From Rhododendron vialii (taxonomy: Eukaryota > Streptophyta > Magnoliopsida > Ericales > Ericaceae): a stretch of DNA of 64,000 bases. The notes below the pieces were generated by a model, which worked only from the letters and a program-made list of their open reading frames with translations, was not told where the DNA came from and did not search any database. The position numbers and the translations under genes are program-made. Positions 44,720-55,816 of the stretch are shown here, piece by piece (positions within the stretch are counted from its first letter, which is position 1; each line of letters begins with the position of its first letter). The stretch lies in contig NC_080567.1 of assembly GCF_030253575.1 (NCBI RefSeq), forward strand, positions 38,859,001-38,923,000, written 5' to 3'.

Positions 44720-45923
44720 TGACCATAATTTTGTTCGAGGTATAATCCTATGGATCATTGCTAGAATCTCATTTGGTTTGCAATATCACTCTTTTACATA
44801 TTATTTGTCCCCATTCAATTTATTCCCTCCCATAAACCTAACATTCATTCAAACCTAACATTCATTCAATAGGTATCACCATAAAATATTAGTTCTAGAT
44901 TTTAGAGAGGACGGAGCTTTCCTGTAATATGGGTAGCAACAACACATCTTGTTGCCATGTACAGGTGGAAACTTTTAAGAAGATCAACGTCACTTAAATT
45001 AAGACACGTTAAACACTTTTATGTCGATTCTCAAACATCAATTATGTTTTATCGTTAAAATTGAACGAACTCGATTTTCTAGAAAAAATGCTGTCTAGAG
45101 ATTATTGTGTTAATTAACATCTAAAAATTATTCCAACAATAGATTTTGATTTGCATACGATTAAGTTGTTGAATACTTACTTACCCTAAAAATGTTTTTG
45201 AGCTTAAGAAAAGAAGTGGAACAAATCCAAATCAAAATGAGAACTTGATTTTTTGTCAATTGCCCTGGGGGTGTAGGTAACATTGAGATTTCCTTTGTTT
45301 AGGAGCTTGATTTGGTAAACAGCTAGCAAACATCAAGCATTGAATACAGCCTGAACTTGGTTTTATAAGTATTTTTTTGATTTCTCTTGGTGTGAGATAT
45401 AGTAGTTAATCTAAAAAATTATATGAAGAAAAAATAAACAAAAGATGTGAGAAGAAAAAAATAGGAAAGGATATATAACCTACAGTAAAATTTATTATAG
45501 GCAATGATTTTGGTACTATTCAAATTACTAACGGGCACTTCAAAAGTGAAGTGCGAAGATGAATTCAAAAATTACCAAACCGTAAATGGGATTTGTTTTA
45601 CCAAGGCGAGATTTCATTTCACCCTCGAAACCGTGAACATAACGCGCGTCGTATTCCGAAAGAATCAAAACATAGCACTTGGAACCTAGGAAATCCCAAA
45701 TGACAAAACAAACTCTCTTTCCAGTAAAACCGCGTCTCTCCTCTCCTCGTTATTCCAAAACTATTCATCTCATCTCACCCCCCAGCCCAGACAGCTGAAC
45801 CCAAAGCCCCTCTCTCTCTCTTGCCGTCTGTTCCTTTTTAGGCTCCCCAAGTTCCCAATGCCCTAATCTCTTTCTCTTCCTCCCCCTTTACCAACATAGA
45901 AGAGATATCTCTTACGTGCAACC
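44720..45923. promoter_or_regulatory. Upstream region of the CC1-like gene
   Basis: AT-rich intergenic DNA to about 45700, then a CT-rich leader (45725-45905, including ctctctctctcttgcc near 45810) that probably forms the 5' UTR. I saw no other gene and cannot single out a TATA box with confidence. Confidence 0.4.
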
Positions 45924-48900
45924 ATGGGGCTGGCAATGCACGCCAAATCGGACTCTGAGACGAGCATAGACGCCTCGTCGCCGCCACGTTCCCCACGCCG
46001 GACGCTTTACTACGTCCAGAGCCCCTCCCACTCCCACCACGATGCCGAGAAAATGTCCTACGCTTCTAGCCCTTTCGCATCCCCACCGCACCCTCACTAC
46101 CACTGCTCCCCCATCCACCACTCTCGCGAGTCCTCCACCTCCCGCTTCTCCGCCGCTGCCCTCAAGCTCAACCATCCCGCCGCCTGGAAGAGGTTGCAGC
46201 AGCGCCGCCACCACGACGGCGGCGAGGATGACGGAGCGGAGGAGGACGACGACGAGTTGGGGCCCGGAAGAGGCAGCGCCATGAGGTTCTACGTGGTGTG
46301 CTTCGTGCTGTCGTTTGTGGTGCTGTTTACGGTTTTCTCTTTGATTTTGTGGGCTGCTAGCGCTCCTTACCAGCCTAAAATCTTTGTACAGGTTAGTTTT
46401 TGGAACAAAAACACTCATGATTTTCTTCTGTATTCCCGATTCTCTTGCGTCCGAGTCAACTCCGAAACTCGGTCATGTGTAAACGCTGCTCTCTAATTTG
46501 GGAAATTGTTTATTTTTTAGTGCTAAATGTCTTGAAAATAAAAGTATTTTTCTTGATGTTCACTTTTCTTTGGTCAAAGCACGTAAATGTAGAAAAGTTT
46601 AATTGGGAATGGTCCGCATTTACTCTCGCACATATACTTGGATGCATGTGAACCCATGTACATCTAATAGATCCGGACGCAGTTGTGGACGATAGATAGT
46701 TCTGTAGGACTGTAGCGTACAATTCTGTGACATCTTCATACTCGAAAATAGGATTTGAAAAATGTGAATGAAATGGAGTACTTGTCATATTTGGAGAGTA
46801 CCAAATCTCCTCATCTCAAATGGAGGCAAAAATTAGCAACAAAAGAAAAATGAAAATCGTAAGCCATTTTTCAGACTGGTTTTGCTTGAGGTTTCAATAG
46901 TTTTTTTTGGGTCTAGGGCCGTAAACAAGCTGAGCCGAGCTCTGTCGAGCTCGAGCTCGGTTGGTTTACTAAATGAGCCAAAAATTCGAGCTCGAGCCTT
47001 AACGAGGCAAGCTTAGTCATTTACTAAACGAGCCTCTCTTAATGAGCCGAGCTTTGGTCGAAAATGAGTCAAAAACTCGAGCTTGAGTTCGGCTCATTTA
47101 CTAAGCGAGCCGAGCTGAGCCAAGCTCGCGAGCAGTTTGGTTCGTATAGATCCTCCCGCAACCATTTCATGCGGGCCCCCTAGGGTTACTGGCAATAGGA
47201 ATCCAACTTGAGAACTTAAGATGAAGCAAAGTTCCTAAGTCACATGGGTCTTGGCCAACAATGTCGGCCTGGCATTTTTTGGGGCCTAAAGCGTACTTCA
47301 GAAAATAAGGCCCTTATTAATGTACATAACAAACAAAACGATAACTATATAAAACGACTTCGATAGGTAGTCAACAAGATAAAACTTCAATATCATACAT
47401 CATGACAAAAATTTGAAACACTTTCAAAATGATGCCTCAATTTCAATGGATCTCAATTTTATGGACCAATAGTAAAGATCTGCTACGTAATTTTGGGGGC
47501 CCCTCGTTTTAGGAAATTTTCGGAGACCCAAAGCGATTGCTTTGCTTGCTTCTGTTTAGGGCCAGCACTGTTGGCCAACCCCTTGTGTTTACGTTTCAAT
47601 AGTTGGATTTTGGGTTTTTAATTTGCTTGAACTTTTGTATAAATCAAACCAATCCCAAACCGCAACGAGTCCGTGATGTGAATCCGTCACATTTTACTTA
47701 CTAGTGCTTTCTTATTTATTGGAGTACTATTTTCTTGGTTTTAAAAATTGTGTTGGTGTGTGTGTTGCGCAGGGGATGGTGTTCCAGAGCTTCAACACTC
47801 AAGCGGGGATGGATGATTCAGGAGTGCCAACGGATATGCTGACTCTGAATTCAACGGTCAGAATTTTCTACAGGAACCCGGCTACTTTCTTCGGGGTGCA
47901 CGTCACCTCTACTCCACTTGAGCTTCACTATTACCAGCTTAAGGTTGCTACGGGATATGTAAGTCCCTTCTCCATACCATAATAAATACATATGTACTAT
48001 AATTCTATGTGTATGCATTTATGTATATCGTACAGTGATCCCGAATCACAAGTTGAATTGAGAGCCATTTTGAAATCTTAGCCGGTAGTGTTGAAACTCG
48101 GAAATCTGGCAATGGTGGTCCATGTTTCCTAGAAAGTTGAGAGAGAGAGGAGAAAAGTTATGCCTTGGACAATGTGAATGTGAAAGGCTACAATAGTCTT
48201 CATTTGGGAGAGGATGTAATGGGGGCCAGATTCGACTGCAAAACTAATTGGTTGGCACTGATGTGGGCATGTGGGGACCATGGCATTGTGTGAAAGGAGT
48301 TGGGTTAGATTCGAGATTTTTGAAATGAAAATGGATTTGATTACATTGGGGTTGTAGTAATACCAAAATTTATGATGTCCTACCTACATATTAAATGCCG
48401 TCAACCAAATTTGATGGTGGAAAATGTGGGAGATTACTATTTGCCTGGGTTATAAAAAGGTATGGTATGTTACATTAACTCGTTGTGAGACTGTGAGTAT
48501 GGTGCGTGTCGTGAGCCAAATCTCCCAATACGTTTGAGTGCTTGATGGGGGCATGTTACTCACAAAGTCACAACCTTTGGAAAATTGGAAGGGAACACCA
48601 AATTTTCTTGCTTGTTTGACAAAAAGATACAAACATACCCACGGTTGAAAGCAAACCAATAGCTGATGGCATAAAAGAAGATATATGTGGGAGTCCATGT
48701 TTCTAGATGGTTTCACCCATTCTTCATCAGGATGGCTATTTGGTCAAGTCCTTGGAAATGGATGCAGCCGTTCCGAAGTTAGATAATCGTTATCAGGAGA
48801 ATGGACTGTTTAGTACGTAAACAAGGGTATGCTAACAAAATCAATGAATTGAGATGTTCATAACTTGAATTGCTATGGGGCCCCAACTTGAACAACTTTA

Positions 48901-49446
48901 GGTGAAAAAAGTAAAATGCTGTTGATGTCCCAATGAAAACAACATTTGTGTCACGTCCAATTGAGGTCCGAACACACAACAGTCAACAAATAGGTGGTGC
49001 CTTTCTTCTAACTTCTATTTATTTGTTGTTCTTGGCATTGCTGTCCTCCTCATTCATAGCTATTCCTAATACATTACGTTTTCCATTTTTTCATCTAACA
49101 ACCGTGAATGACATTATCATAAACGTTGATCTGTTTTTGTATAATTTTGACTTAGATGAAGAAGTTCTACCAGTCAAGGAAGAGTCAACGTGTGGTAGTA
49201 ACTGTAGTTTCGGGTAATCAGGTGCCACTCTATGGTGGAATTCCGCTTCTTAGTGGGGCTAAAGATCACCTTGAGAGTGTATCAGTGCCGCTCAATCTGA
49301 CATTTGTGATGAGGTCAAGAGCTTACATCTTGGGGAGATTGGTTAAGCCAAAGTTTTACAGCAGTATCACTTGTCAAGTCACCTTAGAAGGCAACCGACT
49401 AGGCAAGCATCTCAATTTGGCAAATTCATGTATCCATAAGGAATGA
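45924..49446 (+). CDS. LEA2-domain membrane protein, companion-of-cellulose-synthase (CC1)-like
   Basis: Arabidopsis CC1 and CC2 sit in the plasma membrane with cellulose synthase complexes, and their cytosolic N-termini bind microtubules, which sustains cellulose synthesis under salt stress. Three exons join in phase 0: 45924-46391, 47773-47958 and 49156-49446, giving 314 residues. The N-terminus (MHAKSDSETS, SPRRTLYYVQSPSHS, HSRESSTSRFSAAALK) matches the CC1 family. A transmembrane helix covers about 121-145. The extracellular LEA2-like part has FQSFNTQAGMDDSGVPTDML, YRNPATFFGVHVTSTPLEL, MKKFYQSRKSQRVVV and MRSRAYILGRLVKPKFY. It lacks the long proline-rich loop I remember in CC1 itself, so it belongs to a shorter paralogous group. 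The first Met is used; a second at 45936 would fit homologues equally well. Microtubule binding is inferred only. Confidence 0.88.
46915..47150. repeat. GAGCTCGAG-rich dispersed repeat in CC1-like intron 1
   Basis: The stretch starts tagggccgtaaacaagctga and is full of gagctcgagctcg, gccgagctt and aaacgagcc words, with several short direct and inverted copies. This is a well-known dispersed repeat type in plant genomes. A class cannot be given without a library. Confidence 0.6.
47260..47570. mobile_element. hAT-like MITE with 8-9 bp target duplication
   Basis: A 311-bp unit in CC1-like intron 1 is flanked on both sides by ttggccaac (47251-47259 and 47571-47579). Ends are aatgtcggcctggc on the left and, inverted, cagtgctggccct on the right, degenerate forms of the CAGGGCCGGCCCTG terminus common in plants. 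The phrases ggggcctaaagcg and acccaaagcgattgctt are also near-terminal inverted partners. No ORF is present. Confidence 0.75.
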
Positions 49447-49842
49447 TATCCCTTTCTGATAGTGTGGAAGTAGTTTAGGAATCTTAAATCCCTTGGCATG
49501 AGTGCCTTTTGAATCAGTTGTAATCACCTGATCACACCAATCATACATGCTTGTGCTCCCTTCGAAAGCTTTTTGATTATAAGGTACAAGGTACATACTT
49601 TGTCAGATTGTTTTGCTTGAATGAAATGATGTTTTATAGGACGAGGAAAGCCTTGTTACCAGAACAAATCAACTCCAAGATAAACTCTCAAGATAAACAC
49701 TCTTACTCATACAAATAGCAATATAAACAAGAAAGTGATCAAATCAAACTCATACAAGCACGTGAAGCACTTATAGAAAGGAAACAAACACAATCTATGA
49801 TTAATACTCTATGACAAAGTTCATGAGTAGAAACTCTGGGCT
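49447..49842. other. Gap between the convergent CC1-like and dehydrin genes
   Basis: About 400 bases of shared 3' flank for the two convergent genes. Both 3' UTRs lie here. Nothing else is visible. Confidence 0.5.
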
Positions 49843-50267
49843 TCAATTCTCCTTTGCCTTCATTTGATCTCTGTCATTCTTATTGTATCCGGGCAGCTTC
49901 TCCTTAATTTTGTCCAGTATTCCTCTTTTGTCCTTGGCTTCGCCTCCAACAGGGGAGTTCCCATCTGCAGCACGCTGATCAGGTGGAGGTGCAGGACTAA
50001 CCTCTTCTGCTTTCTTATGCTGGCCAGAAAGTTTTTCTTTGATCTTCTCCAGAAAACCTTTCTTCTCCTCTTGCTCTATTGGGTCTGCATTCCCTAATTG
50101 ATCACATTTCTCAAATGGAATTGATACCTCTTCATGCTCCGAGACTCCCTCTTCCTTTTCACTTGTTATCTTTTCCTTTATCTTCTCTTTCAATTGCTTC
50201 TTCTTTCTTTTCTTCTCACCTCCCTCTGCCTCCTCATAACTGGACTGTAGTAATCAAACAACATATG

Positions 50268-50317
<50 letters not shown>

Positions 50318-50551
50318 ACAGTCTACCGAGCTAGAGTTGCTACGAGACCGGTGGAGCTCTATGTTAAGTGTGTGCTTGTCCTCTTTCATTTTGTTAGGTT
50401 TCGGCTCCTTAGCATGGTCTGTCATTACTGAATCCTCTTCTAGTTTATGTTGTTTCTTTCCGAAGCAATCAAATATTCCACAATCTCTGGTTTCTCCAGG
50501 AAGCTTTGAGGTAGTATTGCTCCCGTGGCCTTGTTGGTGTGGTTCTGCCAT
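49843..50551 (-). CDS. Dehydrin, F-S-K type (acidic COR47/ERD10-like)
   Basis: Dehydrins are disordered group-2 LEA proteins that protect membranes and proteins in drought, cold and salt. Two exons join in phase 0: 50327-50551 and 49843-50244, giving 208 residues. An F-segment-like motif sits at 23-33 (RDCGIFDCFGKK). The S-segment (LHRSRSNSSS) is at about 67-76, cut by the intron within the serine run, as usual for S-segment dehydrins. Three K-type motifs follow: a divergent KKKQLKEKIKEKI near 89-101, KKGFLEKIKEKLSG at 136-149 and KRGILDKIKEKLPG at 181-194. Charged, Gln/Glu/Lys-rich linkers separate them. Upstream lie a TATA box and a DRE core (listed separately), which fit cold or drought control by DREB/CBF factors. 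The family is firm; F1S1K3 is the best architecture label. Confidence 0.93.
50273..50312. repeat. (GA)20 microsatellite in the dehydrin intron
   Basis: An uninterrupted GA run ends 14 bases from the dehydrin 5' splice site (50325-50326). On the sense strand it is a CT tract filling about half of the 82-base intron. Confidence 0.97.
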
Positions 50552-50675
50552 CCTGTAACTGTAAATGTCAACAAACTACAAAAAGAAGCTAAAAAGAGAG
50601 ACAACACCGATCCAATAGGACTGAATTGGCTGCTTGTAGGTATGCTTGGGATGACATTCTCAGTTGGAAAGAGAG

Positions 50676-50685
50676 CTTATATAGG
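50676..50685 (-). promoter_or_regulatory. TATA box of the dehydrin gene
   Basis: The minus strand reads CTATATAAGC about 125 bases before the start codon, putting transcription start near 50650 and giving a leader of about 100 bases. It is the only strong TATA motif in the proximal upstream region. Confidence 0.65.
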
Positions 50686-50770
50686 AGAAGCTGAAGGGGA
50701 CAAAAGGAGAAAACCAAGCAGGCCCGGAACGGAAATCAGTACGGATATTGGAAGGAGAAAACTAAGGTAG

Positions 50771-50776
50771 GTCGGT
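50771..50776 (-). promoter_or_regulatory. DRE/CRT core upstream of the dehydrin TATA box
   Basis: The minus strand reads ACCGAC, the DREB/CBF binding core, about 90 bases upstream of the TATA box. That spacing is usual for cold- and drought-responsive dehydrins. I saw no clear ACGTG-core ABRE nearby. A six-base match alone is weak; the gene context raises it. Confidence 0.5.
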
Positions 50777-50789
50777 GGGGACGGTTTGG

Positions 50790-52039
50790 ATGAACCAAGA
50801 CGTTTTTCTTCAGGCTTCGGTGACTCGACGTAGTAGTACACAACTTATCATCATAGCTGCAAGTGGTAGTACCCAAATTGAGCGAAACAATGGTTTGAGA
50901 CTTGAGAGGGGATCTACATTGGAGCACATGGGCAAGATAAAAAAAACCATGGAAAATTTGTGAAAGGAACAAGATGGAACGAATGCCAAGGGACTACTGC
51001 ATGCATAACGTTGCACGAGAGATCTTGGGTAGTTCAACTTCTTGATTTGTGGCAATTGATTCCTTAGAGGTGACGATTAACGAGGAGTCTGTCCCTGTAC
51101 CATTCTCGTTAAATAGATCTCGTTTGATTAGCGGATTACATGCCTAGTATAGAACTAATTGCACCTAATCCTGCATTATCTCATGTTTGGTTGTCGAAAT
51201 TGCTGTCGGCATAAATAATCACTTGATTAATTTTATATGTATATGTGTGGGGTCTTGTGTAATACGAGGGGAGGAGGTGGGATTGAACGGGATTAAGGGC
51301 CTCACCCGAGAAGCTCTTTTTAACGAGGTATTTAAAATTACAAAAAAAAAATGCCCTTAAATGTTTTCTAGACGTCATATATCTTGAAAAACTATAGAAA
51401 TACCCTTAATTACGTAAATTCCCTCTCTCTGTATGAGATATTTAGAAGTAATCCCATATAAGCCAAACATGAGATCGGATAGAATTAGTACAGGGACAAA
51501 TAGTCCAGGGATTACTAATACTAGGCTGTTAATCCCGTTTGATTTTGTCCAAATCAAACCATAATGTATTACAGTATAAAACCTTAAAACAAGATTGTTG
51601 ATACCCAGAGTCGAAACATTTTAAAGCAAACTATCCAATTGTTCACTTTAACTGGAAGGGCAAAATCAATAAGGCATTGCTTACCTTTTCTACCTCTCCT
51701 TTATGTCCAGTGAGTGAGGATTAAAATGGTTACACAATTGGGCTGTGAGTTTACGTAATAAAATGAATGGAACATAATGGTGTGATAGGATACTTGAGAA
51801 GTTATTTGTTTTACGTGTGAAAAGAACTCAAAATTTCTTGAAAACCCATTCAAATGTATTACAACTGTAAGAAGAAATAATTGTAAGATCTCTAGAGGTA
51901 CATACCTTTAATCCAAACCAATACAATCATGTCGAGTTCATTTATCATCAATAATACAGTAATTAGAACAAATATACTCATCAACTATGTGAATCCTAAA
52001 AGCTCAATACCCTTTAGCCTTGTATCCTGCACTAACTTA
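50790..52039. other. Gap between the dehydrin promoter and the transporter 3' end
   Basis: The first few hundred bases are the distal dehydrin promoter. Around 51085-51545 the words gtccctgtaccattctcg and tctcatgtttggttgtc have inverted partners near 51460-51510 (gccaaacatgagat, gaattagtacagggac), so a decayed inverted-repeat element may sit here. The last part is the transporter 3' UTR. No gene seen. Confidence 0.4.
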
Positions 52040-54957
52040 TTAGTGAGGCTTGAAGAAGCTGACTTGAATACCAGTGTCAATCACAACATATAATCCGGCC
52101 ACGATCAGAATCCCACTTAGGCACATTCCCAGAACACCCAAACCCCAGTTCAGGCACCACACCGGGCTGTAAACCTTGGGCTTCTTAATCTTAAGCCACA
52201 TAAAACACGGATAAGCCAAAGTCACAGGTAACGCTATCCCTCCAATGAGACCCGCGAAGCTTCCCAAAAAGGGGATTGCCACGGCAACAAAGAAGCACCC
52301 ATATCCAAACATGGCCCGGAGAATGGCCCTGAGCCACCACGGGCACGGCTTCTTCATCCTTGTAGTGATCTTGGACTCCATGTCGTCAAACATCTGCATT
52401 CCGTATATCTGGAACGAGCTAACCGCGTTTATTATCACGAATAAGCTTATTAGTCCTAGGATAGCCTGTGATGTGTCATTTCCGTGGAATTGTATTACGG
52501 CCACCAGCATCCCTCCGTTTGGTGGTATCTGTTGATGTACGTACCAAGAGTTTAGACGACATGAAAGATTCTAATTTGTTGGTTAATTAGGCTGAAGATG
52601 ATAAGAGTAAAATTATACCTTGTCGCCGTATACCCAATAGCCGAAAATCGCAAGCGGGAATAAGCACATTGCTACGAGAAAATACGCAAACTTGACACCC
52701 CTCCACATCGGCACACGTGATGGGTGCTTCTCGCTTGAAGGCATGGTGGCCTGTAGTGAAACAAATGTAGCCCAATTTGCTTTAGAATTAGGATAATGCT
52801 AATTAAACCTCATTAGGCTTTGGATAATAGTAAAAAAATGTATTGATATCCGCAAAGAGAGTATAGTTATCCGTCAAAGTGCATTGCTATATGAAAAAAC
52901 TGTATCAGAGTTCTAATTGTTTTGTCTTTTTGTGTGTATTATTCCGTGCCCAATAGACTCACGTTAGCCGGACCTTTATTTTATTATGGTGAAATCTCCT
53001 GTGGATGCAGATGATGATTGAGTTGAACCGCGTAAAATTGATGGTCTTCTTCTTAGTGGGTGTTTGTTTTATCTTTTTGTGGGTGCTTCGTTGGTTAAGA
53101 ATCTTAAGATGAAATTTGTGAAAATTTCCAAACAAAGAAAAGTATAACGGTGCATAAAATAAAATAAGGGCCTGTCAAATTGTCTTTTGGTTGTTGGGGC
53201 TATGCCCTAAACCTATGTTGCAAGGTTAAAATATTCAGCTGCTTCAGCAACATTTGGAATATTAGCCCAGAAGTCAATATATTCGGCCATTGAACGCAAA
53301 AAAAGTCCAGTATCACACAATCCAAAAAGAGGTTTGGCCAATTGGGCATAGAGCTGATGGAAAGTTTGTCCGTTTGTTAATTTTAGAGTTTCGAATTTAA
53401 TTAAAATGTGTATAAATTGATTCGGATATTTAATTATAAAAAAAAATAAAAAAATCAGTAGCACATGAACGTCTGTTTTTTGAGGGCTGCTACTCCCCCC
53501 CCCTGACACACACCCCCCCCCCGCCCCACCTTCTTTTTCCCAATTTACCCCCCCCCCCTCCCCCCTCTCTCTCTCTCTCTTCCTTTTTTTTTTTCCACTT
53601 TCTGCTTCTTTTTTTCCCTTTTCTTTTCCAATTTTTTTTTTCATTTTCTTTCTTTCCGGTTTGAATTTTTTTTTCTTTTTAATAATAGGTTCAAGTCTAA
53701 TTCTAGGCTTTGTAAAGTAATTGAAAGAAAAAAAGTGTTTCAATTGATCATGTTTATCCCACTGTTTTCTTTTTCTTTTTTTTGTCCTTTATAGATTAAA
53801 AAATATAGTTACGAAAATAAGTGTTTCAATTTTCAATCCGTTTGAACTGGTGCAAAGTTGTTATTTTTCTGATCATTTCATCCTAAATGGTCATAATAAA
53901 TTTTTGGCTCCAAGGGTTTTCAATGGACACCCTAAGAGAGTCTTAAAACTAAATAATGAGTCTTAGGGAGTTTGTTGAAAAGTCTTAAACCAAAAAATTC
54001 ATTATGACCATTTAAAATAAAATAATAAAAAAACGATATTTGCTCTGATTTAATTGAATTGAGAATTAAAGCACTTAATTCTTGAATTATATTTTTAAAT
54101 ATACAAATGGTGTATTTATAGAAATTAAATAAATAAGATATAAGTAATTAAATAAAAAAATAAATTAAAAAGTATGGGGGACCCGGGGGCTCTGCTGCCT
54201 CCATTGACATAGTAGCCCCTAAAACGTTTCCGTTTTAGTTATAAAAAAATAGAACCCATCCATTTGCAATCCTATGGAGTATAAACGTGATTTGAAGCAA
54301 CATACTACTGAATCAGTTAAGAGGATCTATGCTAAATAATGGTTAACAAATTTATAAAATTGTACTATAGTTAAAAAAAAGTAATCCTGAATATAATATT
54401 TGTATTATGGATTAGTATGTCGTTTGCAAAATACATTTCGTAATTAGTTCCCGAACACTAATTGTAATCTTAATGAATTTTTTGCTTTACGACCTTTCAA
54501 CGAGCAACCTAAGACTCATTATTTAGTTTCAGGACTCTCTTAGGGTGTTCATTGAAAGGCTTTGGAGCCAAAAATTTATTACGACCATTTAGGATGAAAT
54601 GATCAGAAAAATAACATCTTTGCACTGGTTCAAACGGATTAAAAATTGAAACACTTATTTTCGTAATTATATTTTTTAATCTATAAAGGACAAAAAAAGA
54701 AAAAAAAACAGTGGGATAAACATGATCAATTGAAACACTTTTTTTCTCTCAATTACTTTACAAAGCCTAGAATTAGACTTGAACCTATTATTAAAAAGAA
54801 AAAAAAATTCAAACCGGAAAGAAAGAAAATGAAATAAAATGAAAAAAAAAACTGGAAAAGAAAAAAAAAGAAGAAGAAAAGAAGCAGAAAGTGGAAAAAA
54901 AGAAAAGGGAGAGAGAGAGAGAGAGAGAGAGAGAGGGGGCGAGGGGGGGGGGGGCGG

Positions 54958-54989
<32 letters not shown>

Positions 54990-55781
54990 CGGGGGTAAAC
55001 TGGGAAACCGAGGTGGGGCCGGCGGGGGGGGTGTGTCAGGGGGGGAGTAGCAATTTACCTGTTTTTTTAACAACCTTTTTGAAATGAGTATGTCTGTTTT
55101 TTTATAGGTTATAGGTAGTGTACAACTACCCTACGTAATAGTGTGTACGTGGTGTGAAAAGTCAAGTTGAGGCGAATATATCGTTGTTGGTTCAAATCAA
55201 CATTGGCGTCAAAAGTCAAAGTAGTATTTTAGCAGGCAATACTACTTTTAACAGGTACTACATACTAGCATGTCTGAAAAGTAGTCACGAGGCACCTTAA
55301 CAGAGAATCACAATAAATGTTGTTGATAGCATGTACTCCAATGTGAACTTGTAGGCAAATTCACTGACAATTTTTTTTTGGGTAAAAATAAATTCACAAC
55401 ATTTTAGTTCCGAATATTAATTAATTTTGGTGTTTCAGAAGGTAAACTGACACACTGAACAAATTCATCGTTCTAATGGAGAATTGGTAATATGATTAGC
55501 GTAGCGAAAAAAATTTCTATTTTTCCTGCCAGATTCAACTGTGATTTTGCTTAAATGAGAGAGCAAGCACAAGCATGGAATGTACCTGTATCTCGAGGAT
55601 GAGATTGTGGCCTCTGAAAGCAAAAGCAATGATCCCAAGAGCATTGAGAAGATCAAAAATCCGAGCGATCTGGGTGTTTGCTCTCACTGGATTGTACGAT
55701 ACGTTGGGAATCCTCCCCTCGTCCACCGATACCACCCATATCATGGTGCAATAACCGAGGGCAGTGATGGCTCCAACCAGC

Positions 55782-55816
<35 letters not shown>

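Noticed and set aside
45912-46418. 168-codon minus-strand ORF over CC1-like exon 1
   Set aside because: It is antisense to a clear sense frame; its Gly/Val-rich composition reflects the complement of Pro/His/Ser codons.
54753-55087. Two overlapping ORFs rich in Ser-Leu or Arg-Glu in the intronic inverted repeat
   Set aside because: They translate CT/GA microsatellite and homopolymer tracts; no protein is implied.
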